Notes: generated by a model from the letters alone, not told the origin. Positions 1 through 8,606 are shown, counted from the first letter of the stretch. The stretch: DNA of 64,000 nt from Micromonospora sp. WMMD812 (GCF_027497215.1 NZ_CP114904.1:1488001-1552000), one strand, 5' to 3'. Numbers and translations are program-made.

Positions 1-2
1 CG

Positions 3-968
3 GCGGCCGCCTTCGTCTTCGGACTCCTCGTCGTCCGCGACGTCAGCGAGCCCGCGCCGGCGCGCTTCGAATTGCTCTCCGCCCTACTCTCCGCGATCGG
101 GTTCGGCGGCGTCATCATCGGTCTCACCGGCCTCGCCGGGAAAGCTGGCTCCAGCAGCGGTCTGCCCGCCTGGGCTTCGCTCACCCTCGGCGCAGCCGCG
201 CTCGCCCTGTTCACTCGGCGGCAACTGCGGCTCGGCGACCGCGCGCTCGTTGACCTGCGCACCTTCCGGGCGCCGGCCTTCGCGACCGGGGTGGCACTGC
301 TCGCCCTCACCATGATCGGCCTGTTCGGCGCCCTGCTGCTGCTCCCGCTGTACCTGCAGGACGTGCGCGGCCTCACCACCGCGCAGACCGGACTGGCCCT
401 GCTGCCCGGCGGCATCACCGCGGGCATACTCGCCCCGCTCGTCGGCCGCATCTCCGACCGGCACGGCCCAGGCGCCGTGCTGACACCGGGCGCGATCGTG
501 CTGTCGTCCGCGTTGTGGACGCTCGCCTTCACCGGCGAGCACACCGACTACGGCTGGGTGGTCGCCGCCCACGTCCTGCTCAACGTCGGCGTCGCCTTGC
601 TCATGACCCCACTGTTCACCGTCGGCCTGAACGCGACCGCCGGCCCGCTCTCCTCGCACGCCAGCGCGATCCTCAACACCGTTCAACAGGTCGCCGGCGC
701 AGCCGGGGGCGCCCTGCTCATCGCCCTCACCTCGGCAATTACCCGCAGCCGCACCTCCCACGGCACGAACGAGCAGATCGCCGCCGCCGCCGGTATCCAC
801 GGCGGCTTCCTCACCGCCGCGAGTATCTCCCTCGCCGGCATCGGCCTGGCGGTCGGCATCGCACGGTCACGACGACCCCGCGCGGAGAAGCCAACTCGGA
901 CCACATACGACGGGCGCCGAGGCGCGTGGCGTGGTCAGCGATGCCCCACAGCGCCCCGTCACCTCTAG
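3..968 (+). CDS. MFS drug exporter, DHA2 (EmrB/QacA) type, C-terminal part
   Basis: The reading frame is open from the window edge, so this is the C-terminal ~320 residues of a longer transporter (family usually ~470-520 residues, 14 membrane helices). What is visible is a run of hydrophobic helices, a cytoplasmic loop with a G-R-I-S-D-R-H-G signature (MFS loop motif) and a basic hydrophilic tail. The family exports drugs or metabolites by proton antiport in the cytoplasmic membrane. It is followed 89 bp later by an SDR-SnoaL gene on the same strand and may be part of the same detoxification cluster. Substrate cannot be inferred. Confidence 0.85.
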   Translation, partial: AAAFVFGLLVVRDVSEPAPARFELLSALLSAIGFGGVIIGLTGLAGKAGSSSGLPAWASLTLGAAALALFTRRQLRLGDRALVDLRTFRAPAFATGVALLALTMIGLFGALLLLPLYLQDVRGLTTAQTGLALLPGGITAGILAPLVGRISDRHGPGAVLTPGAIVLSSALWTLAFTGEHTDYGWVVAAHVLLNVGVALLMTPLFTVGLNATAGPLSSHASAILNTVQQVAGAAGGALLIALTSAITRSRTSHGTNEQIAAAAGIHGGFLTAASISLAGIGLAVGIARSRRPRAEKPTRTTYDGRRGAWRGQRCPTAPRHL

Positions 969-1057
969 ACCACCCGACCCGGACCGACCTCGGTCAGCCG
1001 CACTGCCACCGCTGTCCGAACATTCACGCAGTGACTACTCAACGAACGGGAACGAGC

Positions 1058-2344
1058 ATGGAACCGAAAATCTGGTACGTCACCGGAGCGAGCCGCGGGC
1101 TCGGTCGCGCGGTCGTCGAGGCCGCCCTCCGCTCGGGCGAGCGCGTTTTCGCCACCGCCCGCAAGCCCGAGGCTCTTGGCGAGTTGGTGGCGCGCTACCC
1201 CGACACGCTGCGCACCGCGGCGGTCGACGTCACCGACCTGTCCGCCGTCAACGCGTCGATCGCCGCAGCCCACAATGCGTTCGGCCGGATCGACGTCGTC
1301 GTCAACAATGCCGGCTACGCCAACCTCTGCGCGATCGAGGACACCGACCCCGCCGACTTTCGCGCACAGGTCGACACCAACCTCTTCGGCGTCGTCAACG
1401 TCACGCAGGCCGTCCTCCCCACCCTCCGCGCCCAAGGCGCCGGACGGATCATCAACGTCTCCTCCGTCGGTGGCAGGGTCGGCACCGTCGGCCTGGGGGC
1501 CTACCAGGCCGCCAAATGGGCGGTGAACGGCTTCACCCAAGTCCTCGCCCAAGAAGTCCGGCCGCTCGGCATCAAGGTCACCTCGATCGAGCCCGGAGGC
1601 ATCCAGACCGAATGGGCCGGCGCGTCCATGACCATCGGGCCGATCAGCGCCACCTACCAGCCCACCGTCGGCGCGTTCGCCGACCTGCTCGCGCAGGTCC
1701 GCGGAACCGTCGGTGGCGACCCCGCCCTCGTCGCCGACGCCATCCTGCGCCTCAGCCGCCTCGACGAACCCCCGGTACGGCTCCTCCTGGGCACCGACGC
1801 CATGATCGGAGCACACCAAGCCGCAAAAGCGCTGAAGGAAAACGACATACGCTGGGCCGAGTTCTCCCGCTCGACCGACCGACCCGACGCCACGCCACAG
1901 GAACTCGACCCACTCGGCGTGCTCACCGCCGACCCGGCCGCCATCGTGCACCGCTTCGTCGACGAGGTCGTCAACGGGGGCAATCTCGACGTGCTGCCCG
2001 ACCTCTGGGCCGACAACCTCCGCTGGCACGGCGGCAGCCTCGGCGAGACCCACGGACTGGCCGCTTACACCAAACAGCTCGCCGACGCCCGCGACGGTTC
2101 CTTCACCGGCATGCGTCTCACCATCCACGACACGATCGTCCAAGACGACACCGTCGTGATCCGCTTCACCAACAGCGGCATTCACGCCGGCTCCTTCATG
2201 GGCGTCCCCGCCACCGGCCGGCACGCCGAATGGCTCGGCATAGGCATCTACCGGGTCCGCGACGGCAAGATCGCCGAGGCCTGGTTCGGCGAGGACGTCC
2301 TCGGCATGCTCCTCCAACTCGGAGTGATCAGCCTGCCGGTCTGA
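1058..2344 (+). CDS. SDR oxidoreductase fused to a C-terminal SnoaL-like domain
   Basis: A 428-residue protein. Residues 1-~270 form a classical short-chain dehydrogenase: nucleotide-binding TGASRGLG (9-16), NNAG (83-86), a Ser near 136 and YxxxK (Y149/K153). Residues ~290-428 form an NTF2/SnoaL-like cone domain containing the stretch FVDEVVNGGNLDVLPDLW. The free SnoaL protein encoded at 3707-4180 has an almost matching segment (FIDEVINGGNLDLIDALW), so the two domains are close paralogues. The ATG at 1058 is chosen because SDR homology starts there; the frame continues upstream without homology. SDR family members reduce or oxidise carbonyl/hydroxyl groups with NAD(P); SnoaL domains are ester cyclases, isomerases or ligand-binding. 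The substrate is unknown. Confidence 0.85.
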   Translation: MEPKIWYVTGASRGLGRAVVEAALRSGERVFATARKPEALGELVARYPDTLRTAAVDVTDLSAVNASIAAAHNAFGRIDVVVNNAGYANLCAIEDTDPADFRAQVDTNLFGVVNVTQAVLPTLRAQGAGRIINVSSVGGRVGTVGLGAYQAAKWAVNGFTQVLAQEVRPLGIKVTSIEPGGIQTEWAGASMTIGPISATYQPTVGAFADLLAQVRGTVGGDPALVADAILRLSRLDEPPVRLLLGTDAMIGAHQAAKALKENDIRWAEFSRSTDRPDATPQELDPLGVLTADPAAIVHRFVDEVVNGGNLDVLPDLWADNLRWHGGSLGETHGLAAYTKQLADARDGSFTGMRLTIHDTIVQDDTVVIRFTNSGIHAGSFMGVPATGRHAEWLGIGIYRVRDGKIAEAWFGEDVLGMLLQLGVISLPV

Positions 2345-2410
2345 GAATCCCCCAACGCTCGCCGGCCGGCCCCTACTGGCCGCAGCCTCGACACACCGGA
2401 AGGAATGGAC

Positions 2411-3178
2411 ATGCAAGAACTCGCCTTTGAGACGTGTGGCACAGGCCCTGCACTGATCCTGGTGCACGGAACCAGCAGTACACCGATCGGGACCTGGGGC
2501 CCAGCCGTGCAAGAGCTGGCCAAGTCCTACACGCTGCTACTTCCCTACCTGCCGGGATCGGGCGACAGCCCTCTTCCGGGCGCACCGCTCAACGCTGAAG
2601 TGATCGCCAGCCAGATCGTCGACGTCGCAACGCGGGCCGGTCACGACCGATTCGCGATCGCCGGCGCGTCGCTCGGTGGGCCGCTCGCGATCAAGGTCGC
2701 CGCCCGGTATCGCGAACGGGTGACCCACCTCGCGTCGGTGAACGGCTTCTCCCGCCCACGCGCGTGCCTACGGCTTCGACAGCAGATCTTCGATGCGGTT
2801 CTGCCGCTGGGCCCCGACGTCACCGGCAAAGCGCTGCTCCTCTTCGGTCTGACCGATCAGGCCGCCGAAAGCCTGCCGGAGCAGACCCTTAACGATATGG
2901 CCCGGCATATCGGCTCCTCGCTGGCACCCGGAACGAAGGAACAGATCGCACTCACCTGCGCCATCGACGTCGACGCCGACCTGGCGTCCATCACCGCCCC
3001 GACCCTCCTGGTGGTCGGCACCCAGGACAACTTCGTCGACCCCATCCACTCGGCACACCTGGCAGAGCGCATTCCCGGTGCCGACATCCTGCTGCTCGAC
3101 GGTGGCCACGGCGTGGTCATGGAGCAGACGGAGCAGGTCGTTCGAGCCATCACCGAACTGACCAGCACCCTGAGCTGA
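2411..3178 (+). CDS. alpha/beta hydrolase
   Basis: A 255-residue single-domain alpha/beta-hydrolase fold protein. The oxyanion region is LVHGTS near residue 20, the nucleophile elbow is GASLGG (Ser88), the probable acid is Asp206 or Asp210 (GTQDNFVD) and the His is in GGHG (His233). The second in-frame ATG at 2411 is preferred over 2405 because a GGAAGGA ribosome site ends at ~2404, giving normal spacing. It lies 66 bp after the SDR-SnoaL gene on the same strand, so the two are probably co-transcribed. The reaction class is ester, lactone or C-C hydrolysis; no substrate can be read. Confidence 0.85.
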   Translation: MQELAFETCGTGPALILVHGTSSTPIGTWGPAVQELAKSYTLLLPYLPGSGDSPLPGAPLNAEVIASQIVDVATRAGHDRFAIAGASLGGPLAIKVAARYRERVTHLASVNGFSRPRACLRLRQQIFDAVLPLGPDVTGKALLLFGLTDQAAESLPEQTLNDMARHIGSSLAPGTKEQIALTCAIDVDADLASITAPTLLVVGTQDNFVDPIHSAHLAERIPGADILLLDGGHGVVMEQTEQVVRAITELTSTLS

Positions 3179-3706
3179 CCACCACAGTTCGCTGCTGCCA
3201 CGAATTCAGGCACGGCCGACCCCTGCCGGACAACGCACCTGCCGGCCGTCGGTGCGGACGTCGGCATGACCGAGCTGATCCTGAATGGCCTCAGGACGGT
3301 CACCTGCGTGGCGGGCGAGGGCAGCGCAAAGGTCTGCCGCAGAAGTGCGGCTCCTCCGTGACGGCGGCTACACCACCAGCCCCCGAGCCGGCCGCGCCGA
3401 CGGCAACCCCCGCCGGCGCGGCCAGGCCCGGCGGCCAGGGTCAGAAGCCATCGCCGGCGAGGTGTTCCCGGGAGGAGAGGTAGGCCTTGAGCCGGGGGCC
3501 GCGACCGCCGTAACGCCCATCCGGTCCGCCTGACGAGCGTCGTACCTCCGCACCGGCGCGCTAGCCCCACCACCGGCCGCAGGGTCGGGCCACGACTCCC
3601 GCAGGAGCCTCCGCTGGAGGCGTCCGCGGAACAGGTGCGGCTCCGGCAGCTGTTCGCTGAGGTCAGCCGGAACGGTGTTCCATCGCCTCGATCGCCTGCC
3701 CCTTCG
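3179..3706. other. intergenic, no gene recognised
   Basis: Between the convergent hydrolase and SnoaL genes. Several short open frames exist on both strands but none has a ribosome site or recognisable motif. A frame near 3445-3530 reads EVFPGGEVGLEPGAA, which may be a tiny remnant of an unidentified enzyme. Confidence 0.4.
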
Positions 3707-4180
3707 TCATTTGCCGCTTGAGGTGATCAGGTCGAGTGCGCCGGGGCCGCCGAGGCTGCGGAGCATGGCGACGACGTCTTCCACGAACCAGGCATGGACG
3801 ATCTTGCCGCCGCGGAGGGTGTAGATGCCGACGCCGTTCCAGGAGCCGCGTTTGCTGCGGAATGGCACGACGCCGAGGAGGCGTCCGGTTCGGTAGCCGC
3901 TGTTGGTGAACTGGACGACGACGGTGTCGTCCTGGGCGAAGATGTTGTGCACGGTCAGGTGCAGGTTGGCCCACCGGCTGCCACCGCCGGTGGCGCCCAT
4001 CATCTTCTTGTACGCCTCGATGCCGTGTCGTTCGCCGAGGCTGCCGCCTTCCCAGACGAGGTCTTCGTGCCATAGCGCGTCGATCAGGTCGAGGTTGCCG
4101 CCGTTGATCACCTCGTCGATGAATCGGGTGACGACGGCGGCGTTGGTGCTCGCCGCCGGCTGGGCTCCGAGGTCGTCCAT
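3707..4180 (-). CDS. SnoaL-like / NTF2-fold protein
   Basis: A 157-residue single-domain protein of the SnoaL-like (nuclear transport factor 2) fold, as shown by the pattern RFIDEVINGGNLDLI, then a Trp-rich strand, a TVHNIFAQDDTVV strand and the terminal GGKIVHAWFVED. It closely parallels the C-terminal domain of the SDR fusion at 1058-2344. The ATG at 4180 has a good GGAGG site about 6 bases upstream. It is divergent from the hydrolase at 4313, and the shared gap carries a TetR-type operator motif (4201-4214). It may act as an isomerase, cyclase or small-molecule binder; no catalytic residues can be assigned. Confidence 0.8.
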   Translation of the reverse strand: MDDLGAQPAASTNAAVVTRFIDEVINGGNLDLIDALWHEDLVWEGGSLGERHGIEAYKKMMGATGGGSRWANLHLTVHNIFAQDDTVVVQFTNSGYRTGRLLGVVPFRSKRGSWNGVGIYTLRGGKIVHAWFVEDVVAMLRSLGGPGALDLITSSGK

Positions 4181-4200
4181 GCTCGCCTCCGTGTCGGTTC

Positions 4201-4214
4201 AACCGGTTGGTTAG
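4201..4214. promoter_or_regulatory. operator-like motif (TetR cluster, type 3)
   Basis: AACCGGTTGGTTAG; its reverse complement CTAACCAACCGGTT matches the sites at 6657-6670 and 8607-8620 (consensus approximately YNACYAACCGGTY). It sits between divergent genes 3707-4180 and 4313-5263. It is a likely binding site for one or more of the three TetR paralogues; binding is inferred from repetition only. Confidence 0.5.
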
Positions 4215-4312
4215 ATTCCGGTGCTTGAGTTCAGTCGGCGTGTGCACACCTGAGTTTGTGCCATACTCACAGCTGGACGGCAGCGTACCAACTAGTCAGT
4301 CGGACGGTAGCC

Positions 4313-5263
4313 ATGGCAGTTCAGGCAATCACTGGGTCGGATATGCGGCGGGCACGTAGGTTCCAACGCGTCTTCCCGGTCCTGATGAAGGTGCTGTGGT
4401 CCGGCCGTGACCTGGAGTTCGCGACCAAACGGATCAGGCGACCAGAGCGGCTGAACATCCCGACCCGGCACGGCACGATCGGTGCGCTGGTCTACAGCCC
4501 GACGAACACCGATCGTGCGGCGTTGGCTCGTGCGGGCCACCGCCCGCCGGTGCACCTTCTGATCCACGGCGGAGCGTTCATCATCCGGTCGCCGTGGCAG
4601 GAAGGCAGCATCGCGCGGTACCTGGCCTCCGAACTGAACACGGCCGTGGTCGTGCCGGACTACGACACCGCGCCGGACGTGCGCTGGCCGGTGTCCGAGG
4701 AGCAGAACTACGACGTCTACCGGTGGATCCTCGACAACGGCGTCGCATATGGCTGGGATGTGTCTCGTCTCACGATCGGCGGGGCGAGCGCCGGCAGCAA
4801 GTTCGCGATGAGTGTCATCGCTCAGGCCATCACCGACGGCGTCCCCGTTCCCGCCGCGCTGACCTCCGAGTTCGGCTGTGCTGATCTGTCGCGCCCCGAC
4901 GAGACCCGGACCACCACGATCAAGGACCCGATTGTGTCGACGCGGATGCTCGGACTGGCCCGCCGCACCTACTTCCTCGGCGCCGACCCGCTGGACCCCG
5001 GTGTCTCCGTTGCGCTGCACCCGCGTCTCGGGGAGTTCCCGCCGACGCTGATCATGACGGGCGAGCACGATACGCTACGTCACGAGATGAACGACCTCGC
5101 CGTCGAGATGGCGCGTCGTGGGGTCGCCGTCACCCACCGCCAGTTCCCGGGCGTCGATCATGGCTTCACTCACAACAAGCCGATTGAGATAGCCCGCGAG
5201 GCGGTCTTTATGATCGGCGATCACCTGCGCGCCGCCCACGCCCGGATCGTGACGCCAGCGTAG
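4313..5263 (+). CDS. alpha/beta hydrolase, hormone-sensitive-lipase family
   Basis: A 316-residue esterase/lipase of the HSL (bHSL, family IV) type. The oxyanion motif HGGAF is at residues 85-89, the nucleophile elbow GGASAG holds Ser159, the acid is in GEHDTL and the His is in the DHGFTH motif near the C-terminus. The ATG at 4313 is chosen because the preceding in-frame residues lack family character. It lies 29 bp upstream of a TetR gene on the same strand, so the regulator is probably co-transcribed. Family members hydrolyse short acyl esters. Confidence 0.85.
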   Translation: MAVQAITGSDMRRARRFQRVFPVLMKVLWSGRDLEFATKRIRRPERLNIPTRHGTIGALVYSPTNTDRAALARAGHRPPVHLLIHGGAFIIRSPWQEGSIARYLASELNTAVVVPDYDTAPDVRWPVSEEQNYDVYRWILDNGVAYGWDVSRLTIGGASAGSKFAMSVIAQAITDGVPVPAALTSEFGCADLSRPDETRTTTIKDPIVSTRMLGLARRTYFLGADPLDPGVSVALHPRLGEFPPTLIMTGEHDTLRHEMNDLAVEMARRGVAVTHRQFPGVDHGFTHNKPIEIAREAVFMIGDHLRAAHARIVTPA

Positions 5264-5292
5264 GGTCGTTGGTGAGGCTAGGAGAGCGACGC

Positions 5293-5859
5293 ATGCCAGG
5301 TGATTCCGCAGCAACGCAACGGCGTCTGATCGAGGCGGCGATCGCCGAGTTCGCGGCACTCGGTATCGCGGGCGCCCGCGTCGACCGCATCGCCGCGGCG
5401 GCCAAGTCGAACAAGGCCCAGATCTACCAGTACTTCGGCAACAAGGACGCTCTGTTCGACGCAGCCTTCAACGCACTGGTCGTGACGTCCATCCAAGAGG
5501 CCCCGATCGACCCGCTGGACCTCCCCGAGTACGCCGGCCGTCTCTTCGACGGGTACGAGAAGCGTCCCGAGCTGCTGCGGATGGCAACCTGGTACCGGCT
5601 CGAGCGCGGCGGCACCACCGCACCTCTGGAGCCGGTCGTCGACAACATCCGCGACAAGCTTGACGCCATCGCCGCCGCCCAGGGGCGCGGCGACCTGCCG
5701 GGCAACGACGACCCCGTCACCATCCTGGGTCTGGTGCTGCACCTGGCCCAGGTGTGGTCCTCGGCGTCGCCCGAGTTCGCCGTGTTCATCCCGCGGCTGT
5801 CCAAAGCTCAGCGTCGCGCCGCCCTCGTCGACGCCGTCCGCCGCGTTTTGACGTACTAG
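5293..5859 (+). CDS. TetR-family regulator A
   Basis: A 188-residue TetR regulator. The N-terminal helix-turn-helix reads GIAGARVDRIAAAAKSNKAQ followed by IYQYFGNK; the C-terminal ligand domain contains the WYRLER segment shared with the paralogues at 5877-6509 and 7805-8440. The ATG at 5293 is preferred over the upstream TTG/GTG because AGGAG lies ~8 bases before it. It is downstream of the HSL-type hydrolase and convergent with TetR B with a 17-bp gap. It probably binds the CTAACCG-type motifs repeated in this cluster. Confidence 0.9.
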   Translation: MPGDSAATQRRLIEAAIAEFAALGIAGARVDRIAAAAKSNKAQIYQYFGNKDALFDAAFNALVVTSIQEAPIDPLDLPEYAGRLFDGYEKRPELLRMATWYRLERGGTTAPLEPVVDNIRDKLDAIAAAQGRGDLPGNDDPVTILGLVLHLAQVWSSASPEFAVFIPRLSKAQRRAALVDAVRRVLTY

Positions 5860-5876
5860 GTCCGCGCGGCTCCTGT

Positions 5877-6509
5877 TCAGGCCTGGGAGGCCGGCGTTTC
5901 GCCTCCGGACACGGGCAGTGCAAGACCGCCGCCGGGTGCGACTGATGGGCCCAGCATCATCCGGACCGCGTCGGTGACGACCCGGCGGCGATGAGACCGC
6001 GAGGTCTTCGCGACCTGGCTCTCGAGCTCCGGGAACACGAACGCCCAGAGGAACGACATGTGCAGCACCAGGTTCAGCAGGTCGACCGGCTGCCGCACGG
6101 ACGGCAACAGTCCCGCGGCCTGGGCCCGCCGGATCTGGGTCAACTCATCCTCGATGGCGCTGGACAGCGCGTCGATCCGCTTCGGCGGGTCCGCCCGTTC
6201 CAGGCGGTACCAGATCGCCAGTCGGGCCACCCGCGGGTCATCCTCGTAGCGGTCGAACAGCCTGCCCGCGTAGGCGGGCAGGTCGCCGACATCGATCGGC
6301 ACCTCGGCTGCGGCCCGGCGGACGATGCTGTCCAGGACGGCGTCGAACAGCCGCTCCTTGCTGCCGAAGTAGTGGTAGATCTGCGCCTTGTTACTGCCCG
6401 CTGCGGCCGCGATTCGATCGACGCGAGCGCCGGCGATCCCGTGCGCGGCGAACTCGTCTGCCGCCGCTGAGAGCAGCCTCTGTCGGGTGGCCTGCGCATC
6501 CCTGGTCAT
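5877..6509 (-). CDS. TetR-family regulator B
   Basis: A 210-residue TetR regulator with helix-turn-helix GIAGARVDRIAAAAGSNKAQ then IYHYFGSKERLFDA. It is closest to TetR C at 7805-8440: the recognition helix is the same and the C-terminal LLNLVLHMSFLWAFVFPEL segment is nearly identical, so the two arose by recent duplication. It is divergent from the patatin-like gene at 6718. Operator-like sites at 6524, 6611 and 6657 lie in between, suggesting autorepression and control of the patatin gene. Confidence 0.92.
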   Translation of the reverse strand: MTRDAQATRQRLLSAAADEFAAHGIAGARVDRIAAAAGSNKAQIYHYFGSKERLFDAVLDSIVRRAAAEVPIDVGDLPAYAGRLFDRYEDDPRVARLAIWYRLERADPPKRIDALSSAIEDELTQIRRAQAAGLLPSVRQPVDLLNLVLHMSFLWAFVFPELESQVAKTSRSHRRRVVTDAVRMMLGPSVAPGGGLALPVSGGETPASQA

Positions 6510-6523
6510 GCCTGAAGTCTAGT

Positions 6524-6540
6524 CGACTAACCGGATAGAT
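6524..6540. promoter_or_regulatory. operator-like motif (type 1)
   Basis: CGACTAACCGGATAGAT, repeated without change at 8455-8471. Each copy lies 14-15 bases upstream of the start codon of a TetR gene, the position expected for autorepression. The core CTA-N6-TAG is palindromic. Confidence 0.6.
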
Positions 6541-6610
6541 GAAATGTCAGGCCGACAAGCGCAGCTCAAGGCGCTGATCCCCTCGTCCCCTACCGGCGCG
6601 TTCAGCGTTT

Positions 6611-6628
6611 CAACTAACCGAGTAGTTG
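6611..6628. promoter_or_regulatory. operator-like inverted repeat (type 2)
   Basis: CAACTA-N6-TAGTTG, a perfect 6-bp inverted repeat. Its 15-base core CTAACCGAGTAGTTG recurs exactly at 8562-8576. It is placed between TetR B and the patatin-like gene. Confidence 0.6.
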
Positions 6629-6656
6629 ACGGCTCGCCGCCCACCATGCTTAGCTT

Positions 6657-6670
6657 CTAACTAACCGGTC
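6657..6670. promoter_or_regulatory. operator-like motif (type 3)
   Basis: CTAACTAACCGGTC, 48 bases upstream of the patatin-like start. It matches the reverse complement of 4201-4214 at 12 of 14 positions and 8607-8620 at 11 of 14. Confidence 0.5.
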
Positions 6671-6717
6671 GGGAGATACGACCGGTCCTCACCCCCTTGA
6701 TGGAAAGAGAGTCAGTG

Positions 6718-7683
6718 ATGAACGGGAACAGGCGGTTGTGGCGGGCGACGGCGGCGCTGGGCGCGACGGCGGCACTGGCCGCGGGGTGCTCGTCGGCGGC
6801 GTCGGACCAGGCGGCCGCGCCGGTCGCCGAGCGCCCGCGGGTGGGCATCGTGCTCGGCGGCGGCGGGGAGACCGGCATCGCCTGGCAGACCGCAGTCCTC
6901 GCGGCGCTCGGCAAGGCCGGCTTGACCCCGGCGACCGTGGACGTCGTCGTCGGCACCTCCGCCGGCGCGTTGGCCGGAAGCTACTTCAGTGCCGGGCTCG
7001 ACCTCGAACAGCTCGTCGAGAAGGAGCGAAGCGGTGACGTCGCCACCGCACCGCTGCCCGCGGGTAAGGGCATGACCGCGATCCCGACGGAGATCATCGC
7101 GGCGCTGGGCTCCACCGAGGGCACGATCGAGGAACGCGGCCGCAAGGTGGGGGCGCTGGCGATGAAGGCGCCGACCCCGATCTCCAGCGCCGACTTCGTC
7201 ACCTATGTGTCGAGCATGCTGCCCGGCGCCGACTGGCCGGCGCTGGACTTCCGCCCCACGTCCGTGAACGCCGAGACCGGCCAGACGGTGCTCTGGAAGA
7301 AGGCCGACGGCGTGCCGCTGGCGGCGGCCGTTGCCTCTTCCGCGGCGGTACCGGGCTTCCTGCCCACCGTCGAGATCAACGGCCAGCACTACACCGACGC
7401 CCCACGTACCTCGTTCTCCGCCGACCTGGTCAAGGAGAAGAACCTCGCCGCAATCATCTACATCGGCATGCCGACGCCAAACCTGTCCAACACTGTGGAG
7501 GAGGAGGCGCTGAGCAAGCTCGAGGCCGGCGGCCTGCGCGTCGTCCGGATCACGGGCGGCGAGGGGTCCGAGGAGATCATCCGCAACGCCCTCGACCCCA
7601 AGGTGCGGCCGCGCGCCGCTGAGCTCGGCCTCCGCGACGGGGCCGCCGCCACCGCGGCGGTCGAAGCGCTCCTGCACCCCTGA
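6718..7683 (+). CDS. patatin-like phospholipase lipoprotein
   Basis: A 321-residue secreted lipoprotein. The N-terminus is a basic stretch, hydrophobic segment and lipobox LAAGC (Cys24). The patatin domain follows: glycine-rich oxyanion loop GGGGETG (47-53) and nucleophile elbow GTSAG (Ser81). The usual second dyad motif DG[GA] appears as D-A-P in YTDAPRTS, so the Asp is present but its Gly is not. Patatins hydrolyse acyl chains from lipids using a Ser-Asp dyad. The ATG at 6718 is used; GTG at 6715 is adjacent. It is divergent from TetR B and is a probable target of it. A lipid-anchored extracellular patatin is uncommon. Confidence 0.8.
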   Translation: MNGNRRLWRATAALGATAALAAGCSSAASDQAAAPVAERPRVGIVLGGGGETGIAWQTAVLAALGKAGLTPATVDVVVGTSAGALAGSYFSAGLDLEQLVEKERSGDVATAPLPAGKGMTAIPTEIIAALGSTEGTIEERGRKVGALAMKAPTPISSADFVTYVSSMLPGADWPALDFRPTSVNAETGQTVLWKKADGVPLAAAVASSAAVPGFLPTVEINGQHYTDAPRTSFSADLVKEKNLAAIIYIGMPTPNLSNTVEEEALSKLEAGGLRVVRITGGEGSEEIIRNALDPKVRPRAAELGLRDGAAATAAVEALLHP

Positions 7684-7688
7684 CCGAT

Positions 7689-7726
7689 GGTGGCGGGGGT
7701 GCCGCAGCCGCGGCGCCCCCGCCACC
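7689..7726. terminator. bidirectional hairpin terminator
   Basis: A 17-bp stem (7689-7705 with 7710-7726, one G-T wobble) and 4-base loop AGCC, lying 6 bases after the patatin stop and before the convergent TetR C stop. There is no T-tract, as is common for actinobacterial terminators. Confidence 0.75.
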
Positions 7727-7804
7727 CAGGCACGCTGGTCGCCCGCACGCAGCCGTAGAACCCGCTCGGGCCTGACCCGCCTCCCCGCCGGATGACTCCG
7801 AGCC

Positions 7805-8440
7805 TCACCGGGGGGAAGGCGCGTCGTCCTGGTGGTCATCGGCGAGCGGGGTCGGCCGACCCGCACTCTCCGGTTCCGGCCGCAGTAGCGCCTTCACCGC
7901 ATCGACGAGGACTCGCCGACGGTGGCTACGCGCCGTCTTGGAAAACTGCCCCTGCAGCTCCGGGAAGACGAAGGCCCAGAGGAAAGTCATGTGCAGAACG
8001 AGGTTCAGCAGGTCAGCCGGACGGTACCGCGACGGCAGAACGCCGGCCTTCTGGGCAGCGCGAATCTGCCGGAGCTCGTCCTTGATGGTCTCCGAGAGCA
8101 CCTCGAGCTGGGTCGGGTCACTGGGACGCTCGAGCCGGTACCAGGTTGCCAGCCGGGCAATCCGCGGATCGTCCTCGTACGCGTCGAACAAGCGGCCGGC
8201 ATACCCCGGCAGGTCGTCGACGGTGATCGGAACACTTCCGGCGGTGCGGCCGACGATGTCGTTCATCACCGCGTCGAACAGGCGCTCCTTGCTACCGAAA
8301 TAGTGGTAGATCTGCGCCTTGTTGCTCTTGGACGCAGTCGCGATGCGGTCAACGCGGGCACCCGCGATTCCGAACTCCGAAAACTCATCGGCGGCCGCAT
8401 CGAGCAGGCGCCGCCGGGTCGCCTCTGCATCTCGCACCAT
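7805..8440 (-). CDS. TetR-family regulator C
   Basis: A 211-residue TetR regulator with helix-turn-helix GIAGARVDRIATASKSNKAQ then IYHYFGSKERLFDA and a C-terminal domain very like TetR B. It is divergent from the NAD(P)-binding gene at 8733; three operator-like sites in the gap (8455, 8562, 8607) repeat the order and type seen beside TetR B. The duplication therefore seems to have included the promoter region. Confidence 0.92.
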   Translation of the reverse strand: MVRDAEATRRRLLDAAADEFSEFGIAGARVDRIATASKSNKAQIYHYFGSKERLFDAVMNDIVGRTAGSVPITVDDLPGYAGRLFDAYEDDPRIARLATWYRLERPSDPTQLEVLSETIKDELRQIRAAQKAGVLPSRYRPADLLNLVLHMTFLWAFVFPELQGQFSKTARSHRRRVLVDAVKALLRPEPESAGRPTPLADDHQDDAPSPR

Positions 8441-8454
8441 GAATCCAGCATAAC

Positions 8455-8471
8455 CGACTAACCGGATAGAT
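8455..8471. promoter_or_regulatory. operator-like motif (type 1)
   Basis: Exact 17-base repeat of 6524-6540, placed just upstream of the TetR C start. Confidence 0.6.
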
Positions 8472-8561
8472 AAAAGTCGGTGACCTGGGGACGAAGCCCG
8501 CCGCCGTCCGCGCTCCCGCCCTGTCCCCGACGGGGCTCGAACACGAAGCGGCTTCGAGCTG

Positions 8562-8576
8562 CTAACCGAGTAGTTG
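8562..8576. promoter_or_regulatory. operator-like motif (type 2)
   Basis: CTAACCGAGTAGTTG, identical to 6614-6628 and the same type of site as between TetR B and patatin. The outer left arm has drifted, so the palindrome is imperfect here. Confidence 0.55.
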
Positions 8577-8606
8577 GTTCAAGGCCAATCCGCCGCACTT
8601 ACTCAA

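Noticed and set aside
965..2512. 515-residue open frame on the minus strand opposite the SDR and hydrolase genes
   Set aside because: Shadow frame caused by high GC content; low-complexity Gly/Val/Asp composition, no ribosome site, and the plus-strand genes have clear motifs.
6712..7866. 384-residue minus-strand frame opposite the patatin-like gene
   Set aside because: Arg/Gly-rich antisense frame without motifs; the plus strand encodes a lipoprotein patatin.
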